Source: an uncultured Alteromonas sp.
GTDB taxonomy: Bacteria; Pseudomonadota; Gammaproteobacteria; Enterobacterales; Alteromonadaceae
Assembly (NCBI RefSeq): GCF_913058315.1
Contig: NZ_CAJXQY010000002.1
Location: 1 to 64,000, forward strand
Length of the DNA stretch: 64,000 nucleotides
Reading direction: 5' to 3'
Position 1 is the stretch's first letter. Each line of letters begins with the position of its first letter. The notes under the pieces are model-generated. The model searched no databases. It was given only the letters and a program-made list of their open reading frames with translations, and had not been told where the DNA came from. This document shows positions 8,047 to 17,408 of the stretch, piece after piece. A program made the position numbers and the translations under genes.

Positions 8047-9033
8047 TTATTCCCCCTGCCTAATGCGCTGTGACAAATAACTGACAGACACTCCAAAATA
8101 GCTCGACCGGTTCCACTTCATCAGCGTGTGGAAGTTTTGATACACCAGATAGATACGGCCATTTTTACCGTCGGGCATAATTAGCGAAGCATTAATGTCT
8201 ACGTTGGGCAAATCTTTACCATTAAACCGACGCACCCCCTGACTCTGCCAGAATGACAACGGTTTAAACTTCGCCCGCTCCAAACCGGCCAGCGAGTAAT
8301 CAAAATCGCTGTTCACACTTACCTGGCGTCCCCAGGTCTGGTTATCCTGCCAGCCTTCCGAAGCCAGGAAATTGGCTATTGAGGCGAAAACATCTGCTGG
8401 CGTGCCCCAAATATCTTTACGGCCATCGCCATCATAATCTACCGCGTATTGCAGAAATGAGGTGGGAATAAACTGGCTTTGCCCCATAGCACCCGCCCAG
8501 GAGCCATTGAAGTCTTTGAGCACAATATGGCCTTCCTGCAAAATCGTTAGTGCCGCCATAAACTGTTTTTTAAACAAGGCTTCGCGGCGCCCCTCAAAGG
8601 CCAGTGAAGCCAGCGCTGAGAGCACCGGATAACTGCCCTGAATACGCCCGAAATTCGACTCATTGCCCCACAGTGCCACAATAAACCGTGGCTGCACGCC
8701 ATATTCCTTGCCGATCCGGATGAGCAACGCCTGATGCTCCTGCATTAACGTTACAGCCTGTTTTACTTTCCAGTCCGGTACCCGGGTTTTGAGGTATTTA
8801 TCCAGCGTGATCCGGGTTTCCGGCTGGTTTTTGTCGGCTTTAACCACAGTTGCCCGGTAGTAAATGGTGGCAAATACATTTTCGACAAACTGGCGGCCAA
8901 ATCCGGCGTCAATTGCGTCGCTTTTAAGCTCGGATTTGTATTGTTCAAACTCTTGTTGTTCGTCGGTTTGCTGAGCAAAAACAGGGCTGATAAAGAGCCC
9001 CGCACACAACAGGACGGACCATAATTTATGCAT
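8047..9033 (-). CDS. Lytic murein transglycosylase, MltB family
   Basis: This 328-residue protein starts with a signal peptide (MHKLWSVLLCAGLFISPVFA) with an Ala-X-Ala-like cleavage site and no lipobox cysteine, so it is likely soluble in the periplasm. The catalytic Glu lies in ALWGNESNFG, followed by the MltB-type motifs WAGAMGQSQFIPTSFL and DYDGDGRKDIW. The family cleaves peptidoglycan glycan strands to 1,6-anhydromuropeptides. I chose the start at 9033 because it opens the signal peptide; the frame extends 41 codons further. It is tightly linked to ycgL upstream and the FAH gene downstream. Confidence 0.9.
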   Translation of the reverse strand: MHKLWSVLLCAGLFISPVFAQQTDEQQEFEQYKSELKSDAIDAGFGRQFVENVFATIYYRATVVKADKNQPETRITLDKYLKTRVPDWKVKQAVTLMQEHQALLIRIGKEYGVQPRFIVALWGNESNFGRIQGSYPVLSALASLAFEGRREALFKKQFMAALTILQEGHIVLKDFNGSWAGAMGQSQFIPTSFLQYAVDYDGDGRKDIWGTPADVFASIANFLASEGWQDNQTWGRQVSVNSDFDYSLAGLERAKFKPLSFWQSQGVRRFNGKDLPNVDINASLIMPDGKNGRIYLVYQNFHTLMKWNRSSYFGVSVSYLSQRIRQGE

Positions 9034-9043
9034 ACAACGCACC

Positions 9044-9337
9044 TTAAGACTTCGGTGATGTCGGAAACAGGCCAAGCTCAGTTCGGTGAGTCTCGAGCCA
9101 GTTTTCTTCCTTCGGCGGTATTTGCAGATAAAAACCTGGATCATCCATGGCTTCAAGTAGCTTTTGTTTGTCTACGCCGCCCAGAGCCTCGCGTTTTTGT
9201 ATTGGCAGCATCATCACTAACTGAGGCCGTCCGAAGCGGTTCATCAGGGCTTCGGGCACGGCAGAGAAATCATCTTTATTAGGAACGTAAAGGAACATTC
9301 CTTCTTTCTTAGCGGTTTTATAAACGGCAATCAACAT
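9044..9337 (-). CDS. ycgL: YcgL domain protein
   Basis: This 97-residue protein matches the YcgL domain (DUF709): an N-terminal [15 protein letters not shown] strand region, [25 protein letters not shown], and [12 protein letters not shown]. The function is not established. The gene sits 5 bp after rnd and 10 bp before the transglycosylase gene, so it is probably in the same transcript. A ycgL next to rnd occurs in many gammaproteobacteria (recalled). Confidence 0.9.
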   Translation of the reverse strand: MLIAVYKTAKKEGMFLYVPNKDDFSAVPEALMNRFGRPQLVMMLPIQKREALGGVDKQKLLEAMDDPGFYLQIPPKEENWLETHRTELGLFPTSPKS

Positions 9338-9342
9338 GGTGG

Positions 9343-10500
9343 TTATCTGTTATTTTCTTCGTGTAATATTGCTTTAACGACAGGCGCAAATAAAGGTTCA
9401 CGCCATCCGGTCAGAACGTCAGGTTTTAGCCCCATCAGGCGGCATTCGTCAACGTTAAACCACTGGTATTTTAACAGCTGATTAAGCTGTTTTTTAGAGG
9501 CCAGCACTTCTTCTGTTACGCCATGCTCTATCGCCATTTCGCTTACCGCCTGCTTAAACCGGGCAAGCGTTTGTTTATACGCCGGAAAATCTACTAACCG
9601 TGTGATGCGCTCAATATGCTCTCCCGGTGGCGTATTGTCGAACTCCTGTAAACCGGCGTTCACTACATTCAGGATCATATCAGGATTTAAGCGGCGCTCC
9701 TGTGGCGTTAAACTCTGTATGCGGGCAAGCGCCGTTTTTGACTGCGGCATTCGAAGCGCGAGTTCATACAGATGAGGTTCCTTGAACACAAAGTTTAAGG
9801 CCATATTACGTTCTTTCGCCCGGCGAACCCGCCAGGCGGCCAGGTGTTTCAGCACGGTAAGTTGCTGACTGGATAAACGCCAGGCATTTTTAATTTGTAA
9901 ATAAGCAAATTCCGGCGCCAGACTGGCCTTTTTCTTGTCGCTCAGGCTGGCAGATTCCGACAACACCCAGTCAATCTTGCCTTTGGCTTGCACCATCTCA
10001 TAGAGTTGGTGGAAGGCCGGCAGTAAATAAAGCACGTCATCGGCAGCGTAGCGGCACTGTTTGTCACTCAGTGGCCTGGCTAGCCAATCGGTTCGCGATT
10101 CGCCTTTCTCCAGCTCGGTTTCCAGCAGCATTTCAATTAACCGGGCATAGCCCATGGTGACACCAAGACCAAGCAGGCTGGCAGCAAACTGGGTATCAAA
10201 AATGGGGGTGGGTACCTGATTAAAGGTCGCGAGGAAGGCTTCTAAATCTTCAGAACAGGAATGCAAAACCTTGATCACATCCGGGTTGATCAGGAGACTG
10301 ACCAGCGACGACATATCTTCAATAGCCAGTGGATCGATAAGTACCAGCTGATGGCCGTCGTAAAGCTGAATCAGGCCAAGCTCGGGGGTCAGAGTGCGGG
10401 TTCTGACAAACTCTGTATCCAGCGCAATTGCCGGTTGACGCGCGGCTCTGGCACAGACCTCATCGAGGGTTTCCTGATCCTGTATATATATATAATCCAT
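9343..10500 (-). CDS. rnd: Ribonuclease D
   Basis: This 385-residue 3'-5' exoribonuclease has the DEDD exonuclease fold at the N-terminus ([11 protein letters not shown], then [11 protein letters not shown], and a C-terminal [13 protein letters not shown]) and an HRDC domain at about residues 210-290. RNase D trims the 3' ends of tRNAs and other small RNAs. The ATG at 10500 has no purine-rich ribosome binding site. A GC-rich hairpin and a U-rich tract abut it directly. The first codons run through a TATATATATATA stretch. In E. coli rnd, a comparable hairpin and U tract are needed for translation (recalled). Confidence 0.95.
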   Translation of the reverse strand: MDYIYIQDQETLDEVCARAARQPAIALDTEFVRTRTLTPELGLIQLYDGHQLVLIDPLAIEDMSSLVSLLINPDVIKVLHSCSEDLEAFLATFNQVPTPIFDTQFAASLLGLGVTMGYARLIEMLLETELEKGESRTDWLARPLSDKQCRYAADDVLYLLPAFHQLYEMVQAKGKIDWVLSESASLSDKKKASLAPEFAYLQIKNAWRLSSQQLTVLKHLAAWRVRRAKERNMALNFVFKEPHLYELALRMPQSKTALARIQSLTPQERRLNPDMILNVVNAGLQEFDNTPPGEHIERITRLVDFPAYKQTLARFKQAVSEMAIEHGVTEEVLASKKQLNQLLKYQWFNVDECRLMGLKPDVLTGWREPLFAPVVKAILHEENNR

Positions 10501-10528
10501 AAAATAAAAAACCGGCGCAAGGCCGGTT
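10501..10528 (-). terminator. Terminator-like hairpin and U tract between fadD and rnd
   Basis: On the minus strand AACCGGC-CTTGC-GCCGGTT is followed by TTTTATTTT and then directly by the rnd ATG. It can act as the fadD terminator and, at the same time, forms the immediate 5' leader of rnd. Only 32 bp separate the stem from the fadD stop, leaving little room for an independent rnd promoter. Confidence 0.7.
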
Positions 10529-10560
10529 ATACTCTTAAAAATCGGGCCTGACGACGCGCC

Positions 10561-12216
10561 CTAATCTCTTAGTTCACGTCGTAAAATTTTACCTACATTG
10601 GTTTTCGGTAGTTCTTCTTTAAACTCTACGTGTTTGGGCACTTTATACCCCGTCAGATGCGTACGGCAGTGTGATATCACGGCCTCTGCAGTGAGTGAAT
10701 CATCTTTTCTGACTATGAAGAGTTTGACCACCTCTCCACTAACATCGTGTGGAACACCAATGGCGGCGACTTCAAGTACAGCGTCATGCATTGCTGCGAC
10801 TTCTTCAATTTCATTCGGGAATACGTTAAACCCGGATACCAGAATCATATCCTTTTTCCGGTCAACAATGTAGAAATATCCTTCTTCATCGCATCGGGCA
10901 ATATCGCCGGTAGCAAGCCAGCCGTCTTTGAGGATCTCTTCGCTCGCCTCAGGCCGGTTGAAATAGCCTTTCATCACCTGCGGGCCTTTCACCCACAGCT
11001 CGCCGGATTCACCGGCCGGTACTTCATTGCCGTTATCATCCATCAGCATGATATCCGTTGATGGCACAGGCAACCCAATGGCGCCTTTGTAGGCTTCCAA
11101 CTGAGGAGGGTTCACGGCTACAACCGGTGAACACTCGGTTAAACCGTAACCTTCAAGCAACACGGTACCGGTGACTTTTTGCCATTTTTCAGCCACCGGA
11201 CGCTGGACCGCCATGCCTCCGCCCAAACCAAACTTAAAGTTAGAAAAGTCCAGTTCACTGAATCCGGGCGTATTGAGTAGTCCGTTAAACAGGGTATTCA
11301 CCCCGGGTAAAATGGCAAACGGGTATTTTTCCAGTTCTTTAACGAAACCACGCATGTCCTTAGGATTAGTGATCAGCAAATTAGGACAACCAAACTTTAG
11401 GAATAACAAGCAGTTAGCTAACAAAGCAAAAATATGATAAAGCGGTAATGCAGTAACCACTAAATCTTTGCCCGGCGTAATAACCGTTGATAACAGCCCA
11501 GACACCTGCTCCAGGTTGGCAATCATATTGCGGTGGGTCAGCATGGCGCCTTTCGATACCCCTGTGGTGCCGCCGGTGTATTGCAAAAAGGCCAGGTCTT
11601 CGTTGTTAATTTCCGGACGGGTATAAGTCAGTTTCTCACCGGCTTTAAGCGCCGACATAAATGACTTAGCGCCAGACAGACCATAAGCAGGCACCATCTT
11701 TTTAACGTGCTTTACAACAAAGTTGACCACCCAGCGCTTGGGCGCTGGTAGCATATCAGCCAGTGAAGTCAGCAGTATTTCTTTGATGCCGGTGTCGGCC
11801 ACCACTTTGTCCAGGGTATGAGCAAAGTTCTCAACGATGATGATGGCTTTTGCCTGACTGTCATTGAGCTGGTGTTTTAATTCCCGCGCAGTATAAAGAG
11901 GGTTTACATTGACTACGGTCATGCCCGCTCGCAGGATGCCAAATAACGCTACGGGGTACTGCAACAGGTTAGGCATCATGATCGCAATAGCGTCGCCGGG
12001 CTTAAACCCGTTATTCATCAGATACGCAGCGAATTGCCGGGATAAGCTGTCGAGCTCACTGAAGCTGATTTTCTGGCCCATATTGATGTAGGCTGTTTTG
12101 TCACCATATTTAGCTACAGACTCGTCGAGTATATCGACAATAGAGGCGTAACGGTCCGGGTCAATTTCCGGCGCTACTCTCGAGTCATAATGATTAAGCC
12201 AGATTTTTTCCACCAA
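10561..12216 (-). CDS. fadD: Long-chain fatty acyl-CoA synthetase FadD
   Basis: This 551-residue adenylate-forming enzyme shows the ATP/AMP motif [12 protein letters not shown] (about residue 211), the GYGLTE motif, and the C-terminal [22 protein letters not shown] signature of fatty acyl-CoA synthetases. It couples exogenous fatty acids to CoA at the inner membrane for beta-oxidation and also generates the FadR ligand. The order fadD-rnd is as in E. coli. A good FadR box lies at 12276-12292, just downstream of a TATACT -10 element, so repression by FadR is likely. Confidence 0.95.
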   Translation of the reverse strand: MVEKIWLNHYDSRVAPEIDPDRYASIVDILDESVAKYGDKTAYINMGQKISFSELDSLSRQFAAYLMNNGFKPGDAIAIMMPNLLQYPVALFGILRAGMTVVNVNPLYTARELKHQLNDSQAKAIIIVENFAHTLDKVVADTGIKEILLTSLADMLPAPKRWVVNFVVKHVKKMVPAYGLSGAKSFMSALKAGEKLTYTRPEINNEDLAFLQYTGGTTGVSKGAMLTHRNMIANLEQVSGLLSTVITPGKDLVVTALPLYHIFALLANCLLFLKFGCPNLLITNPKDMRGFVKELEKYPFAILPGVNTLFNGLLNTPGFSELDFSNFKFGLGGGMAVQRPVAEKWQKVTGTVLLEGYGLTECSPVVAVNPPQLEAYKGAIGLPVPSTDIMLMDDNGNEVPAGESGELWVKGPQVMKGYFNRPEASEEILKDGWLATGDIARCDEEGYFYIVDRKKDMILVSGFNVFPNEIEEVAAMHDAVLEVAAIGVPHDVSGEVVKLFIVRKDDSLTAEAVISHCRTHLTGYKVPKHVEFKEELPKTNVGKILRRELRD

Positions 12217-12275
12217 GCTCTCCTGTCACCTTAAGTCTCTCGATTGTTCTTGTTGTGTGTCACTGCTGGGTCAGC

Positions 12276-12292
12276 CACTGGTCTGACGTGTT
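12276..12292. promoter_or_regulatory. FadR box in the fadD promoter
   Basis: CACTGGTCTGACGTGTT matches the FadR consensus ANCTGGTCNGACCNGNT at 11 of 13 defined positions. A TATACT -10 hexamer on the minus strand lies at 12299-12304, so the box covers the expected transcription start of fadD and fits repression. fadR itself is in this window. Confidence 0.75.
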
Positions 12293-12334
12293 GCATATAG
12301 TATAGGATGATCAGCAAAAGATAAACGCTGTTGT

Positions 12335-13180
12335 TTACATTTCTTCAACAAACCGACAAATCGCTTTGCTAACTGCTGACGGATTAACCATATGGAAGTG
12401 ATGCCCACCTGAGAATAGTTCAAACCGACTGTTTTTCAACCAGCTTTTTCGTTTTTCATAGGTTGTATCCATTTCCTTGAAACTATCTGAGGCACCACCG
12501 ATCCATACCGGGCAATCAATCGCTTCCATCAGGTTTTGTGCCTGAGACTCGGTTAATCGTAAGGATGATTTGGTACGCAAACGCGGATCGCTGCGCCAGC
12601 CACTAAGACCATCTTCTCGAATGGTGATATTTCTGCGCAGGATAGTGGCGGCGTGCTCAGCAGTAATGTCGCTCATTTTACAGCGTGCGGCCACCGCGGC
12701 ATCCAGATCTACCTCGCGGGGGCTACCCGTGCGGCCAGGCTTGGGCATGCGAGACAGTATTGATGTCCGCAATTGCTCTGTACTGGTTTCAGGAGGCAGT
12801 GTTAGCGGCCCGCAGGCATCAATCATAGCAATAGCACTTACCCGCTCGGGGAATACGGCGGCGTAAATACTGGCCAGTATACCGCCCATGGAATGACCAA
12901 CAATCACAAGATCCTGCCAGTCTTCAGACACCACCAGTTCATGCAGGTCCTGTATATAATCCATTTGGTTGTAGTGAGCGCCGGGAGGACGGTGATCGCT
13001 CAGGCCATGGCCAGGCAGATCAATAGCGATAAACTGATACTGCCCCATCGCCGGAGCCAGACAAGCCATACTGGCGGCATTATCTAAAAAACCGTGTAAC
13101 GCCAGCACGACCTGGCCTTGCTGGCCATTGGTTATACCTCTGATGGTGCCCGACGATATTGAAAACTCACACGCTTGCAT
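12335..13180 (-). CDS. Alpha/beta hydrolase
   Basis: This 281-residue serine hydrolase has the nucleophile elbow GHSMGG (about residue 97), an HGFLDNA oxyanion motif near residue 30, an acidic residue in IGGASDSF, and the catalytic His in GGHHFHMVNP. There is no signal peptide, so it is probably cytoplasmic. A clear AGGGAG ribosome binding site precedes the ATG. It lies between the Slp lipoprotein gene and fadD in the same direction. The substrate is unknown; the location beside fadD hints at acyl ester or thioester chemistry but does not prove it. Confidence 0.85.
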   Translation of the reverse strand: MQACEFSISSGTIRGITNGQQGQVVLALHGFLDNAASMACLAPAMGQYQFIAIDLPGHGLSDHRPPGAHYNQMDYIQDLHELVVSEDWQDLVIVGHSMGGILASIYAAVFPERVSAIAMIDACGPLTLPPETSTEQLRTSILSRMPKPGRTGSPREVDLDAAVAARCKMSDITAEHAATILRRNITIREDGLSGWRSDPRLRTKSSLRLTESQAQNLMEAIDCPVWIGGASDSFKEMDTTYEKRKSWLKNSRFELFSGGHHFHMVNPSAVSKAICRFVEEM

Positions 13181-13315
13181 TACTACTCCCTGAGGGCATG
13201 GCCCGGTGACTCATAGACGTTGAGCAGCAGTTTAGCAGTGACGGCGATAAATGTTGAACCTTTGTTGAAACCGATAGGGCTGCCCGGGGCATGGCATTGC
13301 CGTACACCGGGCTAA

Positions 13316-13337
13316 AAGTTGCCGCAAGCGGCAACTT
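13316..13337 (-). terminator. Hairpin terminator after the Slp-family gene
   Basis: AAGTTGCCGC-AA-GCGGCAACTT is a perfect 10-bp stem. On the minus strand it is followed by TTTAG, so the T-run is short. It ends 6 bp after the lipoprotein gene stop. Confidence 0.65.
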
Positions 13338-13342
13338 ATTAC

Positions 13343-14038
13343 CTAGGGATCGAGTCGGCGATGCGCTTTATTTCTGGTACTTGGCGGTTGCGGCCGAGGT
13401 TGTGGACGCGCGCTCATACTGGGTCGACTGTTGGACGGCGGCCGAAAGTTATTCTTACTTCCCGACCAATAGGTGGGATCCTTGTATGTGCGGATCATGC
13501 GTACACTCGGGCCAAATCGCCACGGACTCCAGTAAGGATGGTAGAACGGTGAATACCAGCCGGAGTAGAAGTCAAAGAACACCGTAGACGTATCGTACAG
13601 TCTCTGGCGACGCCATTTGTGGTAATTGTCGACCGTTAGCGACGGAAACATATAAGGCTGTTCGCCGACCATGCCGGCCAGTGGTTTACCCACCTTACCC
13701 AGAAAGGTCACAGTGCGTCCCTCTTCAAACATGATGGGGTCAACAAATTTATTGATAACCGCTTTAAACCGTCCCGGTGTTTCTTCACTGGCGTTCGGCT
13801 TGCCATAATGATTTAGCGGGAAATACACCACCTCAATCAGGGTTTGATCGGGTTTGTTCTCGACGTTAGTAATAATACCGCCCCAACGAGCGCTTTTACC
13901 CAGAATGTCATCGCCTGCGACCACGGCCTTGTTATAACCAACCAGGGGCGTGTTTTCTGGTACCTGAAGGGGCTCGGGAATAACTGCACAAGCCGACAGG
14001 CCTAATGCAATAATAACGACGAATGCACGAACTAACAT
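13343..14038 (-). CDS. Slp family outer membrane lipoprotein (YeaY-like)
   Basis: This 231-residue protein has a lipoprotein signal with lipobox LSAC (Cys17), followed by the Slp domain (VPENTPLVGYNKA, ARWGGIITNVENKPDQTLIEVVYFPLNHYGKP, GRTVTFLGKVGK). The C-terminal 70 residues are rich in Tyr, Pro and Trp (FYSGWYSPFYHPYWSPW) and end in a Pro/Arg/Ser-rich, probably disordered tail. In E. coli the paralogue yeaY lies between fadD and tsaB, which is the same position as here. AAGGAA precedes the ATG. The molecular role is unknown. Confidence 0.9.
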   Translation of the reverse strand: MLVRAFVVIIALGLSACAVIPEPLQVPENTPLVGYNKAVVAGDDILGKSARWGGIITNVENKPDQTLIEVVYFPLNHYGKPNASEETPGRFKAVINKFVDPIMFEEGRTVTFLGKVGKPLAGMVGEQPYMFPSLTVDNYHKWRRQRLYDTSTVFFDFYSGWYSPFYHPYWSPWRFGPSVRMIRTYKDPTYWSGSKNNFRPPSNSRPSMSARPQPRPQPPSTRNKAHRRLDP

Positions 14039-14052
14039 AGGGATTCCTTGCT

Positions 14053-14139
14053 TTAGCTAAACATGTAAGAGCCATCCGGCTCACGGTTCATTTCAACCGA
14101 ACCAAAAGCCTGCGGCTCCGTGCCTGACTTATCAATCAT
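14053..14139 (-). CDS. Possible 28-residue small protein
   Basis: A short frame encodes MIDKSGTEPQAFGSVEMNRE followed by eight more residues. It ends 14 bp before the slp-like gene. The composition looks protein-like (few rare residues), but there is no good ribosome binding site. It might be a leader peptide or chance. Conservation across relatives would decide. Confidence 0.25.
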   Translation of the reverse strand: MIDKSGTEPQAFGSVEMNREPDGSYMFS

Positions 14140-14317
14140 ACTGCTCACATCATATCAACGGATCAGTATGCTCGGGTTCAATCATGAAATACTCATACTC
14201 AGTGTAGAAGATTAAACTGAATAGAAACTGAATTCAGGGTGATTCACCATAATGAATCAACAAGTTACTGATTATGACAATGGTAATCAAGGATAGTTTA
14301 ATCTGGCATTAGCCTGA

Positions 14318-14620
14318 TTAGGCGTAGAGGTCGACACCCATCATTTCGCGTATAGCTGCCCGTTTGGTTTCACGTTCGTGGCTGGCGTAGGCCTCCAACG
14401 CCAGGATGGCCGGCCCCTGGGGCTGGTCGTAGCCGGAAGTTTGACGAAATGACTCTGCCTGAGCCCTTGATTCGGCATTTCCGGCGCGGGGCAGAACCGC
14501 ATTAACTGGCGTCTTTTGCTCGGCCTCTACCCGCTCCACACCTGCAGATTTTGCTGCAGGCTTAGGCTGCTGAGCATTACGCTCAACGTTGGGAGTGATT
14601 AATTGCTGACGAATTTCCAT
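14318..14620 (-). CDS. Conserved-looking small protein, unknown
   Basis: This 100-residue protein has a disordered N-terminal half rich in Ala, Gln, Glu and Pro, and an ordered-looking end (GPAILALEAYASHERETKRAAIREMMGVDLYA). A C-terminal short helix ending in GVDLYA/GVDIFA recurs in small gammaproteobacterial proteins of unknown role (recalled). There is no signal peptide or membrane segment. It lies 101 bp upstream of... the slp side and is separated from tsaB, so its operon membership is unclear. Confidence 0.6.
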   Translation of the reverse strand: MEIRQQLITPNVERNAQQPKPAAKSAGVERVEAEQKTPVNAVLPRAGNAESRAQAESFRQTSGYDQPQGPAILALEAYASHERETKRAAIREMMGVDLYA

Positions 14621-14721
14621 GAAGCCCGTTGTGCCTGTTGATTGCCAAAATACTGACGACCCGCCTGGCCGTCATAAGGTAAACTCAAAGTACAGCAAAT
14701 TTCACGCCAGTCGTGGGCAAT

Positions 14722-15402
14722 CTATTCCCGTCCAGGCAGCTTTTTCCAGGTCACCGTATTGCGTAAATATTCCGGTGTAATGGCTTCGGCGCTCATCCCC
14801 TTACCTGCTGTCAGAGACTGTTCAGCCAGCGGTAACATAAATCTCGCGTAAGGATAAGAAACCGTCACAGTCTGACCACCGAGCTGTTCATTTAACGCCG
14901 GATATGCCTGCCAGCCGGTGCCCGCCACGGCCATAGAAGATATATCAACTAACTGCGCCGCCGCTTCGGGCGCGGTGACCTGCTCTTCCCCTACCAGTGT
15001 GGCTATGCCCTGCTGGTTTTGATAATGAGCAAAATAGACTTCGCCCATCCGGGCATCGATGGCCACTGCAACATCCTTTACATCACCGGCGTTAATCACC
15101 TGCTGCGCCATAGCAGCCAGAGTGCTAACACCAGCCACGGGCAACTGCGCCCCAAGAGCCAGGCCCTGAATAATGCCAGTCGCAATGCGAACCCCGGTAA
15201 AACTGCCCGGACCACGCCCAAAGCCAAGACCATCGAGGTCAGCCAGGGTCGCGCCGGCTTCTTTCATCACCGCATCTACCATAGGCAGAATTTTCTGGCT
15301 GTGTTGTTGCGGGCACACCTCGTAACGGGTAAACAGTGACTGATTAAACTGTAGCGCCACTGAACAAGCTTCGGTGGCAGTATCGATAGTTAATATGTTC
15401 AT
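14722..15402 (-). CDS. tsaB: tRNA t6A synthesis protein TsaB (YeaZ)
   Basis: This 226-residue protein of the ASKHA fold opens with NILTIDTATEACSVAL and has LDGLGFGRGPGSFTGVRIA, the TsaB signature. TsaB is a partner of TsaD and TsaE in making N6-threonylcarbamoyladenosine on tRNAs that read ANN codons, and lacks TsaD's metal-binding histidines. It lies 3 bp after yoaA and is probably co-transcribed with it, the same pairing as in E. coli. Confidence 0.95.
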   Translation of the reverse strand: MNILTIDTATEACSVALQFNQSLFTRYEVCPQQHSQKILPMVDAVMKEAGATLADLDGLGFGRGPGSFTGVRIATGIIQGLALGAQLPVAGVSTLAAMAQQVINAGDVKDVAVAIDARMGEVYFAHYQNQQGIATLVGEEQVTAPEAAAQLVDISSMAVAGTGWQAYPALNEQLGGQTVTVSYPYARFMLPLAEQSLTAGKGMSAEAITPEYLRNTVTWKKLPGRE

Positions 15403-15405
15403 GAA

Positions 15406-17343
15406 TTATTCTTCTGTAACGTGTTCTGTTTGCTCGATGTTAGCCAGAAATGTTTCAACTTCACTGACATCCCGGGTGCGCTTCATGGGCGGTAAACTGC
15501 CAAGGAATGTCTGGGCGTAGGGTTTGGTTACCAGGCGATTATCGCAGATAACCAGCACTCCGGCATCCGCCGGGTCGCGGATCAGTCTGCCTGCGCCCTG
15601 CTTAAGGGTAATAACTGCCTGCGGGATCTGAATACTGCCAAACGGGTTACCGCCTTTTTTACGGCACTCCTCCAACCGGGCCTGCAGCAGTGGATCATCC
15701 GGTGCAGCAAACGGCAGTTTATCAATCATTACGCACACCAGATCGTTACCGCGCACATCCACACCTTCCCAAAACGCGCCGGTGCCCAGTAATACCGCCG
15801 ACGGATCGGATAAATAGGCACTCAACAACGCCTGCTTGGACGTACTGCCCTGCACCAGTACCGGATTGTCTATTTGTTCCTGCAATGCTGCCGCGACTTC
15901 CTGCAATGCAGCATGGCTGGTAAATAACAGAAAACAACGCCCGCCGCTGGCTTTAATGAGTTTTTTAGCAATAGTGACCAGCTGTTTACGCATGGTCGGC
16001 ATGTGCGGCTCGGGTAAGTAACGAGGCACGCACAACATAGCCTGACGTTCATAATCAAACGGACTGTCGAGCATCATGGTTCTGGCTTTTTCAAGCCCCA
16101 TGCGGCGCTGGAAGTGCGTAAAATCGTTGTCGACTACCAGGGTGGCTGAGGTAAATACCCAGCCGCGATCGTCAGACTCCACAAAGCGGCGGAATTTACC
16201 GGCAATGGATAACGGTGTCATATGCATCACAATATGACGCGGCGTGGTTTCGTACCACAAACTCATCCCGTCATGCTCTTTGGTGGTAAACAGGGCCAGC
16301 TTTTCACGGCTCTGCACAATGCGGTCAAACAGATTATCCAAATCCTTATCGCGACCAATATGCAGCTTACAAATATCGTACAGTACGCCCACGGCTGCTT
16401 CGAGCCGGCTTACCTGAGTAGCCACTTCCTCGCGCTCCATGGCTTCAAGCCAGTTTCCGCGCTGAGGTTTGTCGGCAAACAATAACCGTAAGTCGGCCGC
16501 TTGCATGCGTACTTTCTCACCGGCTTTTTCCAACTGGTCGGCGTCCTTCAGTACCGTGCGGTACAGCAAGGTGATCTCTTTGCTTATCTCGGTTAGTTGA
16601 CGGGTTGAGATAGCCTCACCAAAATACTCACTGGCGATTTCCGGGATTTGGTGGGCTTCATCAAAGATAATACAATCTGCTTCGGGTATAAGCTCACCAA
16701 AGCCGGTGTCACGCAGTGCCATATCAGCGAAAAACAGGTGATGGTTAACCACAACGATATCGGCTTCCATGGCATTTTTACGCGCCTTTACCAGATAACA
16801 ATCTTCGTAGTCGGGGCAATCACGGCCCAGACAGTTATCCACCGTTGAGGTCACTAAGGGGATCACCCGTGCATCTTCTGGCAAGGTTTTTACCTCGCCC
16901 ATATCACCGGTTTTGGTAGTATTGGCCCAGGCTCTTACGGTAGATAATTCGTTCAGCACGTCAGACTCCACCAGCGTAGAGTTGCCACCGTGCTGAGCCA
17001 GGCGGTGCAGGCAAAGATAATTCGCCCGGCCTTTTAATAATGCAGTTTTACGGTTGCTGGCCAGGGCCTTTTTGATAACCGGCAGATCGCGATGAAACAG
17101 CTGTTCCTGAAGGTTTTTGGTGCCTGTAGAAACAATCGCCTTACCTTTAGACAATAACACAGGGGCCAGATAGGCAAAGGTTTTTCCGGTACCGGTGCCG
17201 GCCTCAACAATTAAACTGTCGGCATCATTGATAGCACTGGCAACGGCTTTGGCCATGTCGGTTTGCGCCTGCCGGGGATTAAACCCCTGAATCGCCTTTG
17301 CGAGCAATCCCGAGCCCGAAAATACATCATCTAAACTGGGCAT
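15406..17343 (-). CDS. yoaA: DinG-family ATP-dependent helicase YoaA
   Basis: This 645-residue superfamily 2 helicase has Walker A EAGTGTGKTFAYL (about residue 48), DEAH in IIFDEAHQIPE, and the C-terminal motif VI-like QGAGRLIR. Four cysteines (CLGRDCPDYEDCYL with an earlier CLHR) can bind the Fe-S cluster typical of XPD/DinG helicases. YoaA works with the HolC subunit in E. coli in DNA repair (recalled). I chose the ATG at 17343 because AGGAATAAC precedes it; a TTG seven codons upstream has no such site. Confidence 0.92.
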   Translation of the reverse strand: MPSLDDVFSGSGLLAKAIQGFNPRQAQTDMAKAVASAINDADSLIVEAGTGTGKTFAYLAPVLLSKGKAIVSTGTKNLQEQLFHRDLPVIKKALASNRKTALLKGRANYLCLHRLAQHGGNSTLVESDVLNELSTVRAWANTTKTGDMGEVKTLPEDARVIPLVTSTVDNCLGRDCPDYEDCYLVKARKNAMEADIVVVNHHLFFADMALRDTGFGELIPEADCIIFDEAHQIPEIASEYFGEAISTRQLTEISKEITLLYRTVLKDADQLEKAGEKVRMQAADLRLLFADKPQRGNWLEAMEREEVATQVSRLEAAVGVLYDICKLHIGRDKDLDNLFDRIVQSREKLALFTTKEHDGMSLWYETTPRHIVMHMTPLSIAGKFRRFVESDDRGWVFTSATLVVDNDFTHFQRRMGLEKARTMMLDSPFDYERQAMLCVPRYLPEPHMPTMRKQLVTIAKKLIKASGGRCFLLFTSHAALQEVAAALQEQIDNPVLVQGSTSKQALLSAYLSDPSAVLLGTGAFWEGVDVRGNDLVCVMIDKLPFAAPDDPLLQARLEECRKKGGNPFGSIQIPQAVITLKQGAGRLIRDPADAGVLVICDNRLVTKPYAQTFLGSLPPMKRTRDVSEVETFLANIEQTEHVTEE

Positions 17344-17408
17344 GTTATTCCTGAATGAATGCAAAAGCGCTATTATGCCAAAGTTTTCTCAGCTCGTCTG
17401 TGGGTCTG

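Noticed and set aside
13291-13587. Plus-strand frames across the slp-like gene
   Set aside because: They are antisense to a lipoprotein gene with clear domain features and have no supporting motifs.
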